From: an uncultured Granulosicoccaceae bacterium
Lineage (GTDB): Bacteria > Pseudomonadota > Gammaproteobacteria > Granulosicoccales > Granulosicoccaceae
Length of the DNA: 42,654 bases
Reading direction: 5' to 3'
NCBI GenBank assembly: GCA_938041955.1
Contig: CALISD010000024.1
Coordinates: forward strand, 1-42,654
This document shows, in pieces, positions 35,329 through 42,654 of the stretch. A program made the position numbers and the translations under genes. The notes under the pieces are model-generated. The model did not search any database. It saw nothing but the letters and a program-made list of their open reading frames with translations, and was not told where the DNA came from. The stretch's first letter is position 1; each line of letters opens with the position of its first letter.

Positions 35329-35498
35329 GCTGTTTTTAATATAACGTCGGTATTTTGGTCAGCTGGGATCGTGACATTCACCGGTTGCTGTTCTGGTGCA
35401 CTTTGGATGGCATTTTTCGCCGGGGCTGCAGCAGCAATGAGTAGCAAGGCGAAGGCAAAGAGTGACAATTCGCGAATGGAGACGAGTTTTTCAGACAT
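35325..35498 (-). CDS. Possible small exported protein
   Basis: This 57-residue frame from the ATG at 35498 reads MSEKLVSIRELSLFAFALLLIAAAAPAKNAIQS and then a short polar tail, which looks like a signal peptide plus a small mature peptide. It overlaps the greB stop by four bases on the opposite strand. Nothing resembling a ribosome site precedes it. It may be real but could be chance. Confidence 0.35.
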   Translation of the reverse strand: MSEKLVSIRELSLFAFALLLIAAAAPAKNAIQSAPEQQPVNVTIPADQNTDVILKTA

Positions 35499-35746
35499 CA
35501 TAGTAGTGAGCATAGTTTTTTAACCATCAATGCATGTTCTGGTAAGAACAGCAGACTTTCCGTTGACGACAAGCTGTTGAATGCGACAGCGAGGAGAATA
35601 TACGCTCCTCTGTATAATATCTGTGACTATTTGTGACGCAGTGGAGACTATCGGACGATCTTCGCAATAATTAGGCGTTGCGGCTATCGTGTCGTCATGA
35701 CATACTTAATTTTTGTCGTGGTAACACCCCGAAAGAACGCACCTCT

Positions 35747-35926
35747 ATGCCAAAACTTGTCCGTGAAAAAACTCAGAAAATTGAGCTTCGAGTAACACCT
35801 GAAACCAAGATTCTTGTACTGAAAATGGCACAAGATGACGACATCACAGTGACTAAATTCCTCGAAACCCTAATTCAGCGAGAATTTAATCGTCGCGCTC
35901 GCCGGGATTCCAAAAAGACAGTCTAG
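35747..35926 (+). CDS. Small ribbon-helix-helix-like DNA-binding protein
   Basis: This 59-residue basic protein starts at the ATG at 35747 (MPKLVREKTQKIELRVTPETKILVLKMAQ). It has a beta-strand IELRVTPE followed by two helices (ETKILVLKMAQDDD and VTKFLETLIQREFNRRARR), the ribbon-helix-helix layout of small antitoxins and repressors. It sits alone between greB and the deacetylase gene with no toxin gene beside it, so it may be an orphan antitoxin or a stand-alone regulator. An upstream in-frame start adds 23 residues without this pattern. Confidence 0.6.
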   Translation: MPKLVREKTQKIELRVTPETKILVLKMAQDDDITVTKFLETLIQREFNRRARRDSKKTV

Positions 35927-36052
35927 CAGGCAGTGCCGATTGATCGTCGCACGATGATCGCATATCCCTTGACCTAGTCTTCCCACTTCCTGAACAATGG
36001 TCCATTCGCCCAATTGCGTGGCGATACGATGATGTCTTTGGAAGGGGAAAAG

Positions 36053-37075
36053 ATGAAAGCCGTTTACGACAGCGCGCACAGCTTGCATGATCCACGGTTT
36101 TTTCTTGTGCGGGGTCAGATTCTACAAAGTGCTGAACAGCCGGAAAGAGCCGAAAGGTTGTTGGCGGGTGTCGATCGCTGTGGTCTTGAAACAATTCCGG
36201 CCAAAGATTTCGGGGCTGAACCGCGTCAGGCGGTGCACAGCCAACGCTATCTTAAATTTTTAGCGGAAGCACACCAGCAGTGGTCAGCACTGGGAAACTC
36301 ATCGGAAGAGGTGATCTCCAACATTCACCCCTTACATGCGCCTGCGAACTATCCGCAGAGTATTGTCGGGCGTGCTGGTTGGCATATGACCGACACCGCG
36401 TGTCCGCTGGGTCAGCATACTTATGCTGCGGCGTGTGGATCTGCCAATGTCGCGTTAACAGCTGCCCAATCTGTACTGGATGGTGATCGGTTCAGTTATG
36501 CACTGTGCAGGCCGCCCGGGCATCACGCTTATGCAGAAACAGCAGGTGGCTTCTGTTTTCTAAACAACGTGGCCATTGCCGCAGCCCATGCCCTCGGTGT
36601 TCACAAGCGTGTTGCTATTCTTGATGTCGATGTTCATCACGGCAACGGCACACAGGGAATTTTTTATAACCGTTCCGATGTGCTTACGGTGTCTTTGCAT
36701 GCGGACCCACACAATTTCTATCCGTTCTATTGGGGCCATGAAAATGAGAGCGGAGCGGATGACGGGGAAGGCTTTAACTGCAATCACCCTTTGACTATCG
36801 GTTCAGGGGACGATGAATTTGTCGCGGCATTGCAGAGGGCGGGTGAAAGAATATCGCAGTTTGATCCCGGGGTGTTATTGATCGCCCTGGGTCTGGATGC
36901 ATCAGAATCGGATCCGCTACGAGGTTTGAGTGTCACGACTGACGGGTTTAATCGAATCGGTAAAACGATCGCAAGCTTTGGTCTGCCCGCCGTTTTTGTT
37001 CAGGAAGGTGGATATTTGTCTGACGTATTAACAGACAATCTTGAAGCGGTACTTAGTGGCGCGATCAGCGGATAA
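36053..37075 (+). CDS. Acetylpolyamine amidohydrolase-like (histone-deacetylase-family) zinc deacetylase
   Basis: This protein has 340 residues from the ATG at 36053, which has GAAGGGG about six bases upstream. Its catalytic set matches bacterial acetylpolyamine amidohydrolase almost position for position: His157-His158 in PPGHHAY, zinc ligands Asp193 and His195 in LDVDVHHGNGTQ, Asp282 in LGLDASESDP, and Tyr321 in EGGY. Such enzymes remove acetyl from N-acetylputrescine, -cadaverine or -spermidine. The gene is followed eight bases later by an amidase gene, so both probably serve breakdown of an acylated amine. Polyamine use is inferred; other acylated amines are possible. Confidence 0.85.
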   Translation: MKAVYDSAHSLHDPRFFLVRGQILQSAEQPERAERLLAGVDRCGLETIPAKDFGAEPRQAVHSQRYLKFLAEAHQQWSALGNSSEEVISNIHPLHAPANYPQSIVGRAGWHMTDTACPLGQHTYAAACGSANVALTAAQSVLDGDRFSYALCRPPGHHAYAETAGGFCFLNNVAIAAAHALGVHKRVAILDVDVHHGNGTQGIFYNRSDVLTVSLHADPHNFYPFYWGHENESGADDGEGFNCNHPLTIGSGDDEFVAALQRAGERISQFDPGVLLIALGLDASESDPLRGLSVTTDGFNRIGKTIASFGLPAVFVQEGGYLSDVLTDNLEAVLSGAISG

Positions 37076-37083
37076 AAAGCCTA

Positions 37084-38478
37084 ATGGATATTGATTATTT
37101 TGCAGAAGGTCTAGCCACGTTCGCAGCAAACGTTCGTGCAGGCAGTGTGACTTTTGAAACGGCTACTCGTGCAACCCTTGGCCGTATAGGTGTTCTTGAC
37201 CCACACGTAAAAGCATTTGAGTGTGTTGATGAAACACGTGCAGTAGAGACCGCCAGAAGTCTTGATCAATTGCTTGCTAACGGCACTGATCTCGGGCCGT
37301 TGATGGGAGTAACGGTTGCAGTGAAAGACATTATTGCAGTCGATGGGTTACCCACCACGAATGGATCAAATTTTTCTGCTGAGCATCTGAGGCTTGCGGA
37401 AGGGACGCTGATTAAGCAGCTCCGCGCGGCCGGCTGTGTGATCATTGGTAAAACCAAAACCGTAGAGTTTGCACTCGGAGGCACTGGTATAAACGAATCG
37501 CGGGGTACGCCGTGGAATCCATGGGATGCAAAGCAGCATCGTATCCCGGGAGGTTCGTCCAGTGGTTCTGCGGTGGCGGTGGCTACTGGCTTGTGTGGGT
37601 TTGCGCTGGGTACTGATACCGGCGGTTCAGTGCGTATCCCCGCTTGCTACAACGGGTTAATGGGGCATAAGACAACGGTTGGTTTGTGGCCTACCGATGG
37701 TATTTTTCCATTGTCAGCGACATTTGATTCTGTTGGTCCGATTTGTCGAACTGCCGCGGATGCCGCAGCGATTCATCAATGCATCACGTCCGAGGCGCCG
37801 ATGCATGATCTGCCATTAAAGGGATTACGCTTTGGATTGCCTCGGCAATTGTTTTTTGATGATCTTGATGCCGAAGTCCGACACCACTTTGACAAATCAG
37901 CCACCAGGCTTCAATCGGCGGGGGTTGAGATCAGTGAGTTTGACATTCCCGAGGCATTCGAACGTGAGACGGTATTTCCGACCATTGTCGGTGCCGAGAT
38001 TATTGCCGCGATAACGCCAGATGATTTCCAAAAAGCGTTCCCGAATATGGACAAGGTCACCCGTGCTCGCGCAGCGCTGGGGCTTGATGTGACAGGCGTA
38101 GACTACGTGCTGGCACAGAAACGGATGATTCAACTGCAACAGATTGCGTTGGAGAAGTTTGCCCACCTCGATGCCTGGATAAGTCCCACTTGCCTGATGC
38201 AACCCGTGACCATTGCCGAGACTGAGCAGGACGAAGTAATAGCTGCCAGGGCTTTGCTGTCCGCAAGAAACACCCAGCCGACTAATCTTTTTGGCCAGTG
38301 TGCGGCCAGTGTGCCGATTCCGGTGCCAGAATCGAGCCTGCCGGTTGGGTTTCATCTGATGTTGCCAGCAGGTCAGGACAGTCGATTGCTGGCAATTTGC
38401 CGATCGGTGCAGGAATGTCTAGGCTCACCGGCGGTATTGGACGCTGAGCGCTTTATTGCGTCAAAAAGCGCCAGTTAG
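37084..38478 (+). CDS. Amidase-signature (AS) family hydrolase
   Basis: This 464-residue amidase has the Ser-cisSer-Lys triad: Lys81 in VAVKDII, Ser158 in PGGSSSGS, and nucleophile Ser182 in GTDTGGSVRIP. Between them lies GINESRGTPWNPWD. AS-family enzymes hydrolyse amides of many kinds; this length and the TDTGGSVRIP block are general, so it is not GatA with certainty. The gene starts eight bases after the deacetylase stop and is probably co-transcribed with it. Substrate unknown; a second deacylation step in the same pathway is the natural guess. Confidence 0.85.
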   Translation: MDIDYFAEGLATFAANVRAGSVTFETATRATLGRIGVLDPHVKAFECVDETRAVETARSLDQLLANGTDLGPLMGVTVAVKDIIAVDGLPTTNGSNFSAEHLRLAEGTLIKQLRAAGCVIIGKTKTVEFALGGTGINESRGTPWNPWDAKQHRIPGGSSSGSAVAVATGLCGFALGTDTGGSVRIPACYNGLMGHKTTVGLWPTDGIFPLSATFDSVGPICRTAADAAAIHQCITSEAPMHDLPLKGLRFGLPRQLFFDDLDAEVRHHFDKSATRLQSAGVEISEFDIPEAFERETVFPTIVGAEIIAAITPDDFQKAFPNMDKVTRARAALGLDVTGVDYVLAQKRMIQLQQIALEKFAHLDAWISPTCLMQPVTIAETEQDEVIAARALLSARNTQPTNLFGQCAASVPIPVPESSLPVGFHLMLPAGQDSRLLAICRSVQECLGSPAVLDAERFIASKSAS

Positions 38479-38544
38479 GCGCGAAGGGATTGCGTATTTA
38501 GCCGGGTTTGGCGTAGTTTTTCGCAGATCGATAGTGCGTTGCGC

Positions 38545-38573
38545 TTTACGCCAACCTCATAGTCTCCTACAAT
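38545..38573 (+). promoter_or_regulatory. Promoter of the tRNA-Leu gene
   Basis: TTTACG (38545-38550) and TACAAT (38568-38573), spaced exactly 17 bp, lie 12 bp upstream of the tRNA 5' end. This is a good sigma-70 pair and places the start of transcription close to the mature tRNA. Confidence 0.65.
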
Positions 38574-38585
38574 CGTCGTCCCCGT

Positions 38586-38670
38586 GCCGGGGTGGCGGAA
38601 TTGGTAGACGCAGCGGATTCAAAATCCGCCGGTGAAAGCTGTGAGAGTTCGAGTCTCTCCCTCGGCACCA
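38586..38670 (+). tRNA. tRNA-Leu (anticodon CAA)
   Basis: The 85-nt sequence folds as a class II tRNA: acceptor GCCGGGG pairs with CCTCGGC (one G-U), the D arm contains TTGGTAGACGC, the anticodon arm is GCGGA-TTCAAAA-TCCGC with anticodon CAA, a variable arm follows, and the T arm contains GTTCGAGTC. CCA is encoded. CAA reads the Leu codon UUG. Such tRNA genes are common integration sites, and integrase-like sequence begins about 150 bp downstream. Confidence 0.97.
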
Positions 38671-38817
38671 TTTCATGTCCTAGACTATAGGGCAGAAGTG
38701 GAAATATCCTGACATAACAGTCACTTAGTGTTGGCTGTCTATCTTTGACCTTGTATCCTCAGCCACGTTTTGACAGAAACGTGCGACATATCTGCGACTT
38801 ATCTAGAGGATCAAGTC

Positions 38818-39614
38818 ATGGCAAAACCAATAAAGTACGTCACCAAGGCTGGCAAAGTCCGTTACAAAGCCGACCCGATTTATCAAGGTAAGCGGCTGGG
38901 CTCGCGAACTTTCAACACAGCCACCGATGCGCGGCACTATGATCGTGAGATCGTCTTTAAGGCTTCCAAGGGTGGGTTGGACCTTGACCGTGCCTTTGGT
39001 GAGGCAATGGAGCGATACCGATTAGAGGTGACTCCTCGGAAGAAAAGCTGGCGATGGGAAGACATCCGTTTGAAGAAAGTCGGCCGAGATGAGATTGTCC
39101 GCATAAAGTTGGCTGTACTAGCCCATGAAGATTTTGAGGGCTGAATTGAACGGGAAAAGCAAAGGGTTTGAAAGGTAGCTCAATCCGCCGTGAATTCGGA
39201 GGGTTGGCTCACGTGTGCCGAATGTGCCGTAAATGGCGATGGATGACCCACAACCCCACGGAGCTCGTTGAAAAGCCTAAAAACGGTAAGCCAAGAAAAA
39301 GACGTATTTGTGATAGCGAAATTAAGGCGATCTGTGACGAGTTGAAGGTTGACGAACCATTGAGGTATAAATATCAAGAAGTAGGTTTGTTATTTCTGCT
39401 CGGCATAGAGACGGGTATGCGCTGTTCCGAAATGACTACACTTGAGAAAGACCAATTGTTTCTTGACGATTACTACCTTCATTTAGAGATGACTAAAAAT
39501 GGAGACGAGCGTGATGTCCCTTTGAGTCCCAAAGCAATTGAAATTATTAATTCAGTACCAGGGCAGGGGAATAGAGTATTCAGAGTGAAATCGCCTGGAA
39601 AAGAGATACGATAA
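38818..39614 (+). pseudogene. Decayed tyrosine-type site-specific integrase
   Basis: The start MAKPIKYVTKAGKVRYKADPIYQGK at 38818, with GAGGA upstream, is an integrase arm-binding domain. The frame continues through ALAVLAHEDFEG and then meets a TGA (39142) where relatives would have Trp; the same frame goes on IEREKQRV before a frameshift near 39160-39170 moves to KGSSIRREFGGLAHVCRMCRKWRWMTHNP, a core-binding region. The catalytic part reaches GMRCSEMT (the first catalytic Arg) and ends at about 39590, so the HxxR and Tyr of the C-terminal half are lost. The gene therefore cannot recombine. It is the worn end of an element integrated at tRNA-Leu. Confidence 0.85.
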
Positions 39615-40087
39615 AATATTACGGGAAGCGAATACCCCTTCCACGCTTGACCTCATGGTATGGAGATGATGGTATGTCGTATTCCTATTCTGGTATTAAT
39701 TCTAATCCCAATCCATGGAATAAAGGCTTAACCTACATCAAGCAAAAAATTCAGAGTGTCACCGAAGACCAGTTCAATAGTGTTTTGTTGAACTGGTATC
39801 GAAACGGTGAGGATTATTTAAACTGGCATTCTGATGATGAGAAAGAATTGGGTCAGAATCCAACTATAGGTTCTGTAAATTTTGGGGAAACCAGGGATTT
39901 TTTAATCAGACGGATCGATAACCCCACCATGAAAATATCAATCCCTCTAAAACACGGCACGTTGCTCATCATGAGGGGTGAAATGCAGCATCATTGGCAA
40001 CATTCCGTACCTAAGAGAAAAAGAGTAAAGGGATCAAGATTTAATCTGACTTTCAGGCAGATCAAAGATAGTTATGATTGGGCATAG
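39575..40087 (+). pseudogene. 5'-truncated AlkB-like Fe(II)/2OG dioxygenase
   Basis: An open frame runs from the codon after a TAG at 39572 to the stop at 40087. AlkB-like sequence begins at once (SEIAWKRDTIKYYGKRIPLPRLTSWYGDDGMSYSYSG) and keeps the core: HSDDE with His and Asp iron ligands, MQHHWQHSVPK with the distal His, and the RFNLTFRQ Arg. This resembles the ALKBH2-type group, which reverses alkylation damage such as 1-methyladenine. The N-terminal lid of roughly 50 residues is absent and no good start is seen. The integrase ends and AlkB begins around 39575-39595, so a deletion has probably joined the two genes. A shortened protein from TTG at 39647 or ATG at 39674 is possible but unlikely to be functional. 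Confidence 0.75.
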
Positions 40088-40932
40088 AGATTAAAAATTG
40101 GTGAGTTGATATCCCCCTGTCAGGTTAGTCGCAGCGTCGTTTAGTAGTTTTCTTATGGTATGTGAGAGGGCTTCTTTAGAGAGAAGCAATGGGATATTCC
40201 CCGCCAACGTAAAGAGTCAGTGCTTAAGAAGATGCTACCTCCAAGCAACATCTCATAGTGGCGTAGCGTTTAGTGATGAGTGATGACGGTGTACTGGTGT
40301 ACTGGTGTACTGGTGTACTGTTAGTTGATAGCAGTGTGGTGTTCCAGAGCGGATGGTGTGACACAGCCGTCTTGTCACCTTCGTCTCGCCGTGTATGCCT
40401 GTTAGCAATGCCGCGTAGTGAAGCTGGGGCAAGCGATTATGCAACACCTATTTATTTTGTTGCATAGGGATATCTGTTACATGCCACGCCATAACAGTGA
40501 TGGAAGCTTCTAAGTAATGAGGCTAAGTGTCGAGGGTATTAACTCGTTAGAGGTGCTGACCGATGATACTGATCCAAAAAGCTCGCACTAATTTTTCTTG
40601 GAGACAAAATTCACGTTGTTGCGTAAAGCTATACGATATGTGACTGATCAAGTATTGGACCGTGAAGAGATTGCTCACGTCAAATCATTACCCAATGAAT
40701 TTGGCGTAATGGCGATTTTGGAAAAGTTATCTTGTGTACTACCATCAGTCTTTAGTTTGAAGTTCTGCCCGTTAAATTGAAGCTACGTAGTTCGGTGGTC
40801 GATAGGTATAGGAATCGGTTGAACTATCAAGTTTTTTGACTAGTTAGTTATCGAGAAGTAAGAACCGGTCCACACTACAGTTTTCAGATGATTAAAGCTC
40901 AATATGAGCTGAAGTCGTTCAAGGGTTACAAA
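40088..40932. other. Gene-poor stretch of the island with a hairpin and a tandem repeat
   Basis: No gene can be supported in this 845-bp stretch. It contains a small perfect hairpin GCTTCT-TTAGAG-AGAAGC (40170-40187) and the 8-bp tandem repeat at 40288-40319. A 60-codon frame starting at TTG 40598 has no recognisable features. Confidence 0.5.
40288..40319. repeat. Tandem repeat, four copies of GGTGTACT
   Basis: Four perfect 8-bp units stand head to tail. An 8-bp unit is not a multiple of three, so length changes would shift any reading frame across it; no gene is seen there. Confidence 0.95.
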
Positions 40933-41172
40933 ATGTCAAAACTGAATATCGGTCAGAAATTAGTAGTTGAGTTGTTGTCTGATAAGAAAGCAGATTTTCT
41001 AATCCCTGACTATCAACGGTCACACTTATGGGAAGAAGTAAATAGAATTTCCGAGATGGCACCTCTGATTGACTTCGAAATCTTTGAAGAGAAACAGATC
41101 GTTGAGAGGAATGAAAAAGTTCTAGAACAGTCTTATACCTCTCTGAATAAGCTCCATCTAGTTGCGGCTTAA
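40933..41172 (+). pseudogene. N-terminal fragment of a DUF262 (GmrS-type) protein
   Basis: From the ATG at 40933, with AAGGG eight bases upstream, the frame reads MSKLNIGQKLVVELLSDKKADFLIPDYQRSHLWEE, the typical opening of DUF262 proteins, whose QR-containing motif lies in the nucleotide-binding pocket. After about 35 residues homology stops and the remaining 45 residues look unrelated. DUF262 is the nucleotide-dependent half of GmrSD-type IV restriction enzymes, which cut glucosylated or otherwise modified phage DNA. Only a remnant is left here; it gives a hint of former defence content in the island. Confidence 0.7.
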
Positions 41173-41200
41173 ATAACATCGAATAGACAGCCTTATAGAC

Positions 41201-42654
41201 ATGATACCAACGACATCTTTTCAGCGCCGTTTGCAAGTGGAAGAATTCTCCCGGCTTCGGCCGGCCGATGATATCCGTCGTTTTGCTGCGTCTCAGAGGC
41301 GTGGAAGAGTTGATGCAAATCCGCACCAAATAGATGCAGTAGCGTTCGCGTTACAACGCATTCCTGATGGTGGATGTATCCTCGCGGACGAGGTGGGGTT
41401 GGGCAAAACCATAGAGGCTGGGCTGATCATTGCCCAGTTGATGGCTGAAGGGTTGAAGCGTGTATTGCTAATTGTGCCTAAAGCACTAATAGGCCAGTGG
41501 CAATCTGAATTGTACGAGCTATTCGGTTTTGAAGTGAAAATTGGTGCTATGAATCCAGATGCTTTTACTGGCGATGGCATTTTCATTGTTAATCGCGAGT
41601 TTGCAGGCGGTGTCCGTGGTGCACCTTTATTAAGTTCGGCCGATCCGTTTGACTTGGCGATAATAGACGAGGCTCATGAACTCTTCTCTGGCATCTATAA
41701 GCGCTTTGATAAAAAAGGGGAATATCAGGATGACGCAGGTGTAGCACAGACTGCACATCGTGTACGCGATTTAGTGAAGGAACGCGAAACACCAGTACTG
41801 TTGCTAACAGCTACCCCAATGCAAAATAACCTCGAAGAGATTTGGGGTTTAGTTCACTACGTTGGAAGAACGGATACTTTGCTGGGTAACTTGCCTACTT
41901 ATCGCGAGATGTTCGCTGTACCAAGCCGTGAGGATGATGGCTTGAGTCCGGAGCAGTCACAGGATTTGCGCAACCGACTGAGTACAGTTGTGCAGCGTTC
42001 TTTAAGGCGACACGCACAGGCGTTCTTAGAAATACCTTTCGTTGATCGCTACGCCAAAACTGTGGAGTACCAGCTCACTGAAGAAGAGCGGAGGCTCTAC
42101 AATGATGTCACCACCTGGTTAATGAGGCCAGATCTTCTCTCTTACTCTACCACTACTAGAAGATTGTTGGTCATCGGGTTTCATCGGCGTATGGCTTCAT
42201 CTTTTGCTGCGCTGCGTGCGAGTCTGATTAAAGTATCAAACCGGTTACGCACAGAACTCGAAGAAGGTGGCCCTAACGGGTGGCAGGAAACAGTCGATGA
42301 TTTTTCTGCGGATCTTGAAGACATGTTAGAAGGTGATCTACTCGATGATGAGCTTGAAGGCATCGATGCTCAAAGGGACCCAAAACAAATTAAGGAAGAG
42401 TTGGATTTACTTGTAGAGTTCATAGCTCGGTCTAATCAACTTTTAGATGATAGTAAATCTGATTGCTTGCTTGCTACGTTGGACGTTATTCGTGATCAGG
42501 AGTTGCAAGGAAAAGGCACTGGTAAGGTGGTAATCTTTACGGAATCTTTAGAGACTCAAGAATACCTACAACAGTACTTACAAAAGAACGGCTATACAGC
42601 ACAAGATATTACTCTGTTTAGAGGTACAAACAACGATCCGCGTGCGCGTGAGGC
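41201..42654 (+). CDS. SNF2/RapA-type helicase, 3' end outside the window (likely defence gene)
   Basis: The open frame has 484 codons and continues past the window. The N-terminus shows a superfamily 2 helicase core: PHQIDAVAFALQ, Walker A region LADEVGLGKTIEAGLI (about 61-76), LIVPKALIGQWQSEL, DEAH box (156-159), LLTATPMQNNLEEIWGLVHYVG, and the start of the second lobe at KVVIFTESLETQEYL. These are the SNF2/RapA-like blocks. Helicases of this type lead several bacterial defence systems, including class 1 DISARM (DrmD) and others. Which one this belongs to cannot be decided without the genes that follow. The upstream frame is closed by TAA at 41174, so the ATG at 41201 is the first start. 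Confidence 0.85.
   Translation, partial: MIPTTSFQRRLQVEEFSRLRPADDIRRFAASQRRGRVDANPHQIDAVAFALQRIPDGGCILADEVGLGKTIEAGLIIAQLMAEGLKRVLLIVPKALIGQWQSELYELFGFEVKIGAMNPDAFTGDGIFIVNREFAGGVRGAPLLSSADPFDLAIIDEAHELFSGIYKRFDKKGEYQDDAGVAQTAHRVRDLVKERETPVLLLTATPMQNNLEEIWGLVHYVGRTDTLLGNLPTYREMFAVPSREDDGLSPEQSQDLRNRLSTVVQRSLRRHAQAFLEIPFVDRYAKTVEYQLTEEERRLYNDVTTWLMRPDLLSYSTTTRRLLVIGFHRRMASSFAALRASLIKVSNRLRTELEEGGPNGWQETVDDFSADLEDMLEGDLLDDELEGIDAQRDPKQIKEELDLLVEFIARSNQLLDDSKSDCLLATLDVIRDQELQGKGTGKVVIFTESLETQEYLQQYLQKNGYTAQDITLFRGTNNDPRARE

Noticed and set aside
38650..38670. Second attachment site for the island
   Set aside because: I found no repeat of the tRNA 3' end further downstream in the window; the far end must lie outside it, if it still exists.
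40288..40319. CRISPR-like array
   Set aside because: Units are 8 bp and directly adjacent with no spacers; the GTTTTA run at 9695 likewise lacks spacers. No cas genes are present.
40598..40780. 60-codon frame starting at TTG
   Set aside because: No ribosome site, no recognisable motif, and surrounded by non-coding island sequence; could be a gene remnant but cannot be supported.

Overview
The window looks like a chromosomal segment of a free-living, probably marine, gammaproteobacterium of intermediate GC. The pointers are the hrcA-grpE-dnaK-dnaJ order, SlyD, GreB, IspG, an MnmC-type oxidoreductase, a heterodimeric methylmalonyl-CoA mutase operon and a taurine-type ABC transporter. The species cannot be read from the sequence alone. 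About the first 38.5 kb is ordinary core and accessory chromosome. The last 4 kb, after a tRNA-Leu(CAA) gene, is the worn edge of an integrated genomic island.

Layout. 1-4.2 kb: a truncated membrane O-acyltransferase, an M48 lipoprotein protease with TPRs, and slyD. 4.3-9.7 kb: a taurine-type uptake and oxidation locus, with the binding protein divergent from a FAD amine oxidoreductase, an ATPase and a permease carrying a very large extra periplasmic segment. 9.7-11.4 kb: a gene-poor, repeat-rich stretch holding a 247-bp MITE-like element and one cupin gene. 11.4-18.9 kb, all minus strand: a TPR protein, the mutA-mutB-meaB operon (meaB apparently starts at ATT), a LOG-family hydrolase and a LysE-type exporter. 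19.1-25.5 kb: four exported proteins. One is a lipoprotein with a C-terminal SGNH/acetylesterase-like domain; it converges on a three-gene set ending in a lipoprotein with four Calx-beta domains. The two lipoproteins share a Cys-bounded GxGW...SC motif. 25.6-28.1 kb: ispG and an MnmC-C-like oxidoreductase, overlapping closely. 28.2-33.3 kb: the heat-shock cluster hrcA-grpE-dnaK-dnaJ, with a strong terminator between dnaK and dnaJ and no CIRCE operator that I can see. 33.4-38.5 kb: a PhyH-type dioxygenase, a 164-bp near-palindrome, greB, a small RHH-like protein, and a two-gene set of acetylpolyamine amidohydrolase-like deacetylase plus amidase.

38.6-42.65 kb: tRNA-Leu(CAA), followed directly by a decayed tyrosine integrase (nonsense change, frameshift, lost C-terminus). 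It is joined by a deletion to a 5'-truncated AlkB-like dioxygenase. Next come a gene-poor stretch with an 8-bp tandem repeat, a DUF262 (GmrS-type) N-terminal fragment, and a large SNF2/RapA-type helicase running off the end. This looks like the eroded left end of a defence-type island inserted at the tRNA.

The best candidates for something under-described are the non-canonical meaB start, the permease with its giant periplasmic insert, the convergent lipoproteins sharing a CBM10-like motif, and the island edge at tRNA-Leu.
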